Below are positions 57,236 to 64,000 of a stretch of 64,000 nucleotides of DNA, piece after piece. Made by a program: the position numbers and the translations under genes. Location of the stretch: positions 2,237,001 to 2,301,000 of the forward strand of contig NC_037088.1 of NCBI RefSeq assembly GCF_002994745.2. The letters are read 5' to 3'. Origin of the DNA: Rosa chinensis. Its lineage: Eukaryota > Streptophyta > Magnoliopsida > Rosales > Rosaceae. Within the stretch, counting starts at the first letter, position 1, and each line of letters begins with the position of its first letter. The notes under the pieces are model-generated. The model had not been told where the DNA came from, ran no database searches, and saw only the letters and a program-made list of their open reading frames with translations.

Positions 57236-57397
57236 TGTAGAATCGCTGTAAATCTGTATGTAATTAGGATATCTGTAATTATGGAAAGATTGTTTCCTAT
57301 TACAGTTAGACTACTCCTTTGTACTTGTATATATACCCTCATTGTGGGATAAATAGAATTATCGAATTAACCTTGAATTGAAGTATTCTTTTCTACT
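57236..57397 (+). repeat. 3' LTR of the Copia element (162 bp)
   Basis: Nearly identical to the 5' LTR apart from the 17-base length difference. It is preceded by the purine tract GAGGGGGAG and followed by the TSD TCTTT. Confidence 0.92.
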
Positions 57398-58285
57398 TCT
57401 TTGGTGTCCAATAGCTATACATTACGTTTGTAAGCTTGTCTTTTGTTGTGCCTATCAAGTTATAAGTTCAAGTGTAGTTTTCAGAAATTTCGTTAGTTTG
57501 CAGCTTCTTTTTCCCTTCCGTTGTTTGAGTCCTCTACAAGGTTTGCTCTCTTATAAACACAACTGTATCAAAGTATACCCTTCAAGGTTTCTCACAAAGT
57601 AATTTTTACCAAAATAAACCAACTTTTAGATTTAAAACTTCATATTGAGATCAAAAACAGCTTTGCTGAATTTCTGAGAAAGCTACTGATCTGTTAACTT
57701 CGAGCTCTGTGATACCGTACTTACTGATCTCTAAATGTCGTGAAATTTTGGTATGTTTCTGTTCTGCCAGTTAACAATTGATCTGGAAATTTCTTGTCTT
57801 TTGGACACTCAGTGAATTTTTGGTGAATTTTCTAAGTTGCCTTTGCTGCTGCTATGTTCTTCTGAAACCTGACAGTTCAGTCTATTTGTATCCATCATTT
57901 TCCTTACTTCTCGAACTCTGATTAGCTTGAAATTTTAGTATGTTATACCTTGTTATGTCAGCTTTCATTCTGGAAAATTTCAAGTCATTTCTGCACACAA
58001 TGAATTTTTCGTAAATCCTCAAAGCCGAACTGTTCCTGCCTAAAGGTTACATATTAAGTTGTGTCATATTTGGTCTTTTCTGAATTTCTCTTGCTTGAGA
58101 ACCCCTTAAGTCATACCCCGGGTTTGGCGTGTGACACATATCATTGGCTCATTGAAAAGTATCATTGACTACTTCACAAGAAACATTTCACTAAATCTCT
58201 TCCACTGTATGCAGAAATTACTGTTTGGTGGCTCTGCTAGAATTCTAACTACTAATATCATGTTGCTTTTGCTCAACATCTGTAG

Positions 58286-59272
58286 GTAATAGCATTTAGT
58301 GATGAAGAAGGAGTAAGGTTTCAGTCTACATTCAATATACGTAAACATTGTAGGTTACAATGAGAGGTTCCCAGGGGCATGCTGGAACAGTTCCAATGTC
58401 CATGCGTCATGACCCTATGGCTGTTGCTGTAGAAGCCATTGTATTGTTAGAAAGCCTATGTAAGCATCCTCAATATTTTCTGTCTTTTGATGGTCAATGC
58501 AAAAGTTACTCATTAGAATCACTTTCAACTTACTCGTTTGTACCGTTGGTGAGATATCGACTTGGCCAAGTGCAAGTAATGTTATTCCAGGACAGGCAAG
58601 AAGTTTATCTCTTGACATTGCTAAATTTGATATTAAATGCTAAATCGGGTAATGAAAATGATCTTCTTGATTTCAGGTAACATTCACAGTAGATTTACGT
58701 GCAATTGATGACATGGGACGTGAAGCTGTTGTATGTGAATTATCTAACCGATTGTATCAAATATGTGATAGGCGTTCAGTTTCGTGCACAATTGATCGGA
58801 AGGTGTGGAACTTTTCATGTCCTAGTCAATCATTTGCAGGTAGCTTAACAAGTCAGACAGTAACCTTACATGCTTTGAACCTTTTCAGCATGATGCAAAT
58901 GCAGTCATTTGCGATTCTGAGCTGACTTCGAAGCTGAAGTCAGCAGCTTATCTTGGGCTCAAGAGAATGACAGGTTCTGTTCAGGATGAAGTACCTGTAT
59001 TAATGAGTGGAGCAGGACATAATGCAATGGCTCTGTCTCATTTAACTAAGGTTTGTTATCTTTAATTTGCAAGATGAATCATGAACCATATGTTACTGTT
59101 TGTGTTATTTCCTGTGGAGTATAATTCTGGTCTCCAAAAATATGAACAGGTGGGTATGCTTTTTGTCCGCTGTCGAGGAGGCATAAGTCACTTCCCTGAA
59201 GAACATGTATTGGATGATGATGTTTGGGCATCTGGTTTGGCAATCCTGGCATTCATAGAGACTCAGCTCTAG
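58286..59272 (+). pseudogene. Allantoate amidohydrolase pseudogene, 3' fragment, copy 1
   Basis: Recognisable exons: 58286-58333 (VIAFSDEEGVRFQSTF), 58354-58595 (VTMRGSQGHAGTVPMSMRHD onward), 58677-58802, 58889-59050 and 59150-59272, ending LAILAFIETQL. In plants allantoate amidohydrolase (AAH, ER-associated, metal-dependent M20 family) releases ammonia from allantoate in purine catabolism. Here the N-terminal half is absent and the exons between DEEGVRFQSTF and VTMRGS are lost (only 20 bases separate them). A one-base deletion at about 58531 breaks the frame (TCAACTTACTC). The metal-site segment reads SGAGHNAMA where family members usually have GHDAM. The intron at 58596 uses a GC donor. It is clearly non-functional. 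Confidence 0.85.
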
Positions 59273-59833
59273 ATTGGAACATTTTTTTCGACATTACTGT
59301 ATATAGGAGAAATCTCAATAATCTAGTATGTGACGAATGATGGGTCTTGTATGTGACAATTCTTTTGTCAAGTACAAACATAAAATTAAGGGATCATATT
59401 TACTCTGCTATGTGAAGCCCCTGCATAATGTTTCTCATTTTACTAGTACTGTGACATTTTCTATTCTTTATTTACTAGTACTGGAGGTCTAGCCATTGGA
59501 AGTGAGACCCCCGCTGCCCCCAATCCCCCACAGAAAAATTTACAAACCCAGAGGGGGACATAGAACCTTACCTCTTCAAGGAAATTTCACAACTTTCTAC
59601 CAAAAACAAAAGCCAAACTTGATAATACGGACACTCAGGCTGACCATACAAGTGAAAAAAGAAAAGCATAGCAGCTAAATCATTGCTGCTATTACCAAAC
59701 TAACAACAGCAACATCAAATCAAACAACAAGGTTCATAAGGAAATGTACATCGTACATTACTACATAGATAGAATAGATAGAAATCAGAAAGCATATTAT
59801 ATAACTACTGCTTTCTTTTTGTTTTGTTTCCGA
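59273..59833. other. Intergenic between convergent fragments, copy 1
   Basis: This is 560 bases between the amidohydrolase stop and the receptor-like stop codon, containing both 3' UTR regions. Duplicated at 62416-62992. Confidence 0.5.
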
Positions 59834-61789
59834 TCATTGCCTTGCTTTCAAACGAGCTACTTTCAATGCAATTGCTAGTGCTACTTTCTCTTTGATGTGG
59901 TCAAAAAATTGAAAATAAGCATACCTCCATGACTTCTTCAATATCAATGTGCCACAAACACTCCAAAAGCCTATGATAAAGCCAAGCACCTCGCTGGTAT
60001 ATAAACCAAGCTTTTCATTATCAGCTTCATGATGCTCATGCATGTTGCCTCCATCTTCTGTGCAATTTGAAAAAGGAAATCCACAGAGTGAAGGATTGCC
60101 CTCATAAATAGATGAATCATCGAGCGCCTGAAGTTGGTTGCCCGAAGGAATTCTTCCGATCAAGTTGTTGCAAGACAAGTTCAAGTGAGATAAGAAGGTC
60201 AGAGAAGCGAGACTTTGTGGAATCTGTCCTGAAAGCTGGTTCTGGGAGAGGTCAAGTGTTTCAAGCAAGTGCAAGTTTCCAATTCTTGAGGGGATATTTC
60301 CACTTAATTGATTAATGGACAAGTTTAATGTAGCTAATCGAACGAGACTGCTGATTTCTTCAGGAATTTCACCTTCTAAATCATTATGCGAAAAATCAAT
60401 AATGGTTAGAAGCACGAGCACCTCGTTGCGTAAGAAGTATTCACTTGGTCTTCCTTTTACAGTCACAGTTATTACCTCAAAATCACCAGAGTAGTTCCAG
60501 CCCCTATCACTGCTATAGATTAAAGAAGTCAATTTATTCAAACAGTTGGGAATAGTCCCTGAAAATCTATTGTGACTAAGGTCTAGGATCTGAAGGGAAG
60601 GAAGAGTGCACAAATGATGAGGAATATGTCCACTTAAAGAGTTTGATTGCAATTGCAGCACTATGAATGCGGATACTTTTGATCCTATCCAAGAAGGTAT
60701 GCTTCCAGTAAATTTGTTGCCTCCAAGATAAAGTCTCTGCAAACCAGAGCAATTTTACAAGGCAGAAGGAATTTCTCCGCTAAAATGATTGTTGTCTGTC
60801 TTTAGTATTCCAAGAGAACTTGGAATGCCCATTGAGCTTGGAATATTACCAGACATATTGTTGTTTGAGACATCCACAGTAAGTATGCTGCTCCAGAAAC
60901 TCCATTCTTTAGGGAATTCTCCGGATAACTGATTGTTATTCAAAGCAAGGTTAAATAGAGATTGAATGCTACAAATAGATGATGGAATAGTGCCATCAAA
61001 TTGATTATGGCTCAAAACTATGAAACGTAGATTCGGAAAAGAGTTGAATCGGAACGGAAGCTTTCCGCTTATTTGATTGGAAGATAAATCCAACCTTTGG
61101 ATCTGGGAAGATATCTTAAAGACCCATTCCTCTGGTATTGGACCCGAGAGTCCAGCATTCTTAAGTGTGACCGACACGAGCTCAGTTTGAGATTGAAGCC
61201 ATACAGGGAAGCCGGGGCCTAGTCGGCAGTTGTGCATTTCAATTTGTTGGAGCTTGAAAGGAGGAATCCATTCATTAATCAATCAAATTGAAAATGATGG
61301 GCACAGGTTGGGCTGTGCTAACTGCAAAATAATTTAATTTTGTGAGATTTATGAAATGGGCTTCGGTTAAATTGCCTTCCCATGAATTATAAAATAGATC
61401 AAGGCTCACTAGCTGAGAAAGTTTTCCCAAACTTTGAGGAATGGAACCGTTGAAAACATTATAAGATAGATCAAGGCTCACTAGCTGAGAAAGTTTTCCC
61501 AAACTTTGAGGAATGGGACCGTTGAAAACATTATCAGATAAATCAAGTGTCTTCAGGGATGATGATAAATTGCTGAAAATAAATTCTGGAATGGATCCCC
61601 AAAAAGAGTTGGAGTAGAGAACCAGATGCTGCAGGATTCTCAGCATTCCCAACGAACTAGGCAATTTGCCTACCAGCCCACAGACACTCAAATCTAGTGA
61701 CTCCATTCTATTAAATGAACAATTTGAGAAACCACTCAAAAACTCTTCAATCCCCCCATCAATTTGATTCGATGCAAGACTTAATGACT
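59834..61789 (-). pseudogene. LRR receptor-like protein (RLP), broken copy 1
   Basis: Extracellular LRRs of the LxxLxxLxLSxNxLSGxIP type fill most of the sequence. They are followed by the RLP signature tail: acidic juxtamembrane EADNEKLGLY, a transmembrane segment VLGFIIGFWSVCGTLIL, and a short basic cytoplasmic tail with no kinase. That is the EIX2/Cf-like class that senses microbial or fungal patterns with SOBIR1 and BAK1 partners. This copy is disrupted: a CAA-to-TAA stop near 60754 (copy 2 keeps Gln) and an extra GATT near 61278 that shifts frame. The 5' end is cut at the duplication junction 61790. A 72-bp exact LRR duplication lies at 61396-61539. Confidence 0.9.
61396..61539 (-). repeat. 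Duplication of one LRR (72 bp, in frame)
   Basis: Two adjacent, almost identical 72-base units (61396-61467 and 61468-61539) encode LSQLVSLDLSYNVFNGSIPQ-type repeats of exactly 24 residues. It is a very recent LRR gain within the pseudogenised copy. Confidence 0.92.
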
Positions 61790-62415
61790 TAATGAAAATG
61801 ATCTTCTTGATTTCAAGTAACATTCACAGTAGATTTACGTGCAATTGATGACATGGGACGTGAAGCTGTTGTATGTGAATTATCTAACCGATTGTATCAA
61901 ATATGTGATAGGCGTTCAGATTCGTGCACAATTGATCGTAAGGTGTGGAACTTTTCATGTCCTAGTCAATCATTTGAAGGTAGCTTAACAAGTAAGACAG
62001 TAACCTCACATGCTTTGAACCTTTTCAGAATGATGCAAATGCAGTCATTTGAGATTCTGAGCTGACTTTGAAGCTGAAGTCAGCAGCTTATCTTGGGCTC
62101 AAGAGAATGACAGGTTCTGTTCAGGATGAAGTACCTGTATTAATGAGTGGAGCAGGACATGATGCAATGGCTCTGTCTCATTTAACTAAGGTTTGTTATC
62201 TTTTAGTTGCAAGATGAATCATGAACCATATGTTACTGTTTGTGTTATTTCCTGTGGTGTATAATTCTGGTCTCCAAAAATATGAACAGGTGGGTATGCT
62301 TTTTGTCCGTTGTCGAGGAGGCATAAGTCACTTCCCTGAAGAACATGTATTGGATGATGATGATGTTTGGGCATCTGGTTGGGCAATCCTAGCATTCATA
62401 GAGACTCAGCTCTAG
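61790..62415 (+). pseudogene. Allantoate amidohydrolase 3' fragment, copy 2
   Basis: The last three exons only (about 61817-61942, 62029-62190, 62290-62415), nearly identical to copy 1. The splice acceptor before the first exon has changed from TTTCAG/GTAAC to TTTCAAGTAAC. The metal-site segment reads GAGHDAMA, unlike copy 1 which has Asn, and one Asp codon is added (EHVLDDDDVW). No upstream exons exist here, because the junction abuts receptor-like sequence. Confidence 0.85.
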
Positions 62416-62992
62416 ATTGGAACATTTTTTTCGACATTACTGTATATAGGAGAAATCTCAATAATCTAGTATGTGATGAATGATGGGTCTTGTATGTGAC
62501 AATTCTTTTGTCAAGTACAAACCTAAAATTAAGGGATCATATTTACTCTGCTATGTGAAGCCCCTGCATAATGTTTCTCATTTTACAAGTACTGTGACAT
62601 TTTCTATTCTTTATTTACTAGTACTGGAGGTCTAGCCATTGGAAGTGCGACCCCCGCTGCCCCCAATCCCCCCATTTTATTCATATGAAACAGAATAATT
62701 TACAAACACAGAGGGGGACATAGAACCTTACCTCTTCAAGGAAATTTCACAACTTTCTACCAAAAACAAAACCAAAATTGATAATACGGACACTCAGACT
62801 GACCATACAAGTGAAAAAAGAAAAGCATAGCAGCTAAATCATTGCTGCTATTACCAAACTAACAACAGCAACATCAAATCAAACAACAAGGTTCATAAGC
62901 AAATGTACATCATACATTACTGCATAGATAGAATAGATAAAAATCAGCAAGCATATTATATAACTACTGCTTTCTTTTTGTTTTGTTTCCAA
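62416..62992. other. Intergenic between convergent fragments, copy 2
   Basis: Duplicate of 59273-59833 with about 19 additional bases (a TTTTATTCATATGAAAC-like stretch). No gene. Confidence 0.5.
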
Positions 62993-64000
62993 TCACTGCC
63001 TTGCTTTCAAACGAGCTACTTTCAATGCAATTGCTAGTGCTACTTTCTCTTTGATGTGGTCAAAAAATTGAAAATAAGCATACCTCCATGACTTCTTCAA
63101 TATCAATGTGCCACAAACACTCCAAAAGCCTATGATAAAGCCAAGCACCTCGCTGGTATATAAACCAAGCTTTTCATCATCAGCTTCATGAGGCTCATGC
63201 ATGTTGCCTCCACCTTCTGTGCAATTTGAAAGAGGAAATCCACAGAGTGAAGGATTGCCCTCATAAATAGATGAATCATCGAGCGTCTGAAGTTGGTTGC
63301 CCGAAGGAATTCTTCCGGTCAAGTTGTTGCAAGACAAGTTCAAGTGAGATAAGAAGGTCAGAGAAGCGAGACTTTGTGGAATCTGTCCTGAAAGCTGGTT
63401 CTGGGAGAGGTCAAGTGTTTCAAGCAAGTGCAAGTTTCCAATTTTTGAGGGGATATTTCCACTTAATTGATTAATGGACAAGTTTAATGTAGCTAATTGA
63501 ACGAGACTGATGATTTCTTCAGGAATTTCACCTTCTAAATCATTATGCGAAAAATCAATAATGGTTAGAAGCACCTCGTTGCGTAAGAAGTATTCACTTG
63601 CTCTTCCTTTTACAGTCACAGTTATTACCTCAAAATCACCAGAGTACTTCCAGCCCCCATAACTACTAGAGATTAAAGAAGTCAATTTATTCAAACAGTT
63701 GGGAATAGTCCCTGAAAATCTATTGTGACTAAGGTCTAGGATTTGAAGGAAAGGAAGACTGCACAAATGATGAGGAATATGTCCACTTAAAGAGTTTGAT
63801 TGCAATTGCAGCACTTTGAATGTGGATACTTTTGATCCTATCCAAGAAGGTATGCTTCCAGTAAATTTGTTGCCTCCAAGATAAAGTCTCTGCAAACGTG
63901 AGCAATTTTGCAAGGCCGAAGGAATTTCTCCGCTAAATTGATTGTTGTCTATCTTTAGTATTGCAAGAGAACTTGGAATGCCCATTGAGCTTGGAATATT
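62993..64000 (-). CDS. LRR receptor-like protein (RLP), copy 2, 5' end outside window
   Basis: The minus-strand frame is open from the window edge to the stop at 62993, at least 335 residues. It carries LRRs (LSGHIPHHLC, FSGTIPNCL, LSGNIPS, LSGQIPQSLAS), a cap with the typical GNPSLCGFPLSNC, the acidic EADDEKLGLY stretch, the transmembrane segment VLGFIIGFWSVCGTLIL and the tail ALKVARLKARQ. Where copy 1 has a stop (near 60754) this copy keeps a Gln codon. In the visible part it is intact and could be functional. Like other RLPs it lacks a kinase, so it would need a partner for signalling. Confidence 0.9.
   Translation of the reverse strand, partial: NIPSSMGIPSSLAILKIDNNQFSGEIPSALQNCSRLQRLYLGGNKFTGSIPSWIGSKVSTFKVLQLQSNSLSGHIPHHLCSLPFLQILDLSHNRFSGTIPNCLNKLTSLISSSYGGWKYSGDFEVITVTVKGRASEYFLRNEVLLTIIDFSHNDLEGEIPEEIISLVQLATLNLSINQLSGNIPSKIGNLHLLETLDLSQNQLSGQIPQSLASLTFLSHLNLSCNNLTGRIPSGNQLQTLDDSSIYEGNPSLCGFPLSNCTEGGGNMHEPHEADDEKLGLYTSEVLGFIIGFWSVCGTLILKKSWRYAYFQFFDHIKEKVALAIALKVARLKARQ

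Larger units (their letters stand above)
53059..57397 (+). mobile_element. Ty1/Copia LTR retrotransposon, 4.3 kb
   Basis: LTRs start with TGTAGAATCGCTG at 53059 and 57236. A 5-bp TSD TCTTT is at 53054-53058 and 57398-57402. A primer-binding site TGGTATCAGAGCC (initiator Met tRNA type) starts at 53238 right after the 5' LTR, and a polypurine tract GAGGGGGAG abuts the 3' LTR. The single polyprotein contains protease, integrase, reverse transcriptase and RNase H in Copia order. The gag region is abnormally short. The LTRs differ mainly by a 17-base length difference, so the insertion is fairly young. Confidence 0.95.
51757..58136 (+). mobile_element. Candidate gypsy-type LTR split by a nested Copia element
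   Basis: The left edge TGTAATACCCCAAAATTCTG (51757) and the right edge GGGTTTGGCGTGTGACA (ending about 58136) are typical starts and ends of plant Ty3/gypsy LTRs (TG...CA). Removing the Copia element leaves roughly 2.0 kb, a plausible LTR length. No internal gypsy coding region is present, so this would be a solo LTR. I found no matching 5-bp TSD (left CTCCT, right CATAT), which lowers confidence. The right edge lies about 150 bases upstream of an allantoate amidohydrolase exon, consistent with insertion into an intron of that pseudogene. Confidence 0.5.
58650..61789. repeat. Tandem segmental duplication, unit 1 (3140 bp)
   Basis: The sequence from AATGAAAATGATCTTCTTG at 58651 repeats from 61791. 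The offset is 3140 bases in the amidohydrolase part and 3159 in the receptor part, the difference being an extra ~19 bases near 62673. The unit holds the last three amidohydrolase exons and the 3' part of the receptor-like protein. The second unit extends past the window end. Confidence 0.95.
61790..64000. repeat. Tandem segmental duplication, unit 2 (partial in window)
   Basis: Second copy of the unit at 58650-61789, still matching at the window end. Substitutions are sparse throughout. Differences include about 19 extra bases near 62673 and the loss of six bases at about 63573 relative to copy 1 (GCACGAGCACCTCG against GCACCTCG). Confidence 0.93.

Overview
This is nuclear DNA of a flowering plant, almost certainly a eudicot. 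It is AT-rich, its genes have GT-AG introns, and about half of the window is transposon-derived. Rosaceae is a guess from the style of the proteins and repeats, made from memory only.

Four genes read as complete: a COM1/GR1 (CtIP/SAE2-type) DNA-repair gene on the minus strand (4282-6379), cytosolic ribosomal protein L31 on the minus strand (14285-15083), the Sm-like protein LSM7 on the plus strand (17959-20890), and an intronless A20/AN1 stress-associated zinc-finger gene on the minus strand (24368-24868). Three others look like real genes but each needs a small frame correction: a second A20/AN1 gene (28890-29400), an RRM protein with a PWI/Nab2-like N-terminus (36794-42064) and a predicted mitochondrial membrane protein of unknown function (49366-50280). 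In the last two, one missing G in a short G-run restores the frame, so either base-calling error or recent decay is possible.

The right third is immune-receptor territory: an intact intronless CC-NB-LRR gene of 1351 residues (43549-47604), a TIR-NB-LRR-type NB-ARC fragment (50328-50790), and two tandem copies of a 3.14-kb segment (58650 to beyond 64000). Each copy pairs the 3' end of an allantoate amidohydrolase pseudogene with the convergent 3' part of an LRR receptor-like protein.

The mobile DNA is diverse and several insertions can be delimited by target-site duplications: a 440-bp hAT element (8-bp TSD), a 6-kb LINE (19-bp TSD), a 434-bp Mutator-type MITE (9-bp TSD), a 1.78-kb Pack-MULE carrying a degenerate mitochondrial-type ribosomal protein L11 fragment (9-bp TSD), and a Copia element (5-bp TSD) nested inside a candidate gypsy-type LTR. 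There are also SINE-like units, a CACTA end with palindromic subterminal repeats, a small LTR-like relic, two members of one foldback family, and gypsy and LINE remnants.

No operon-like or clearly novel biochemical system is visible. The most informative oddities are the captured L11 fragment, the decaying tandem duplication, and the single-base frame breaks in otherwise conserved genes.
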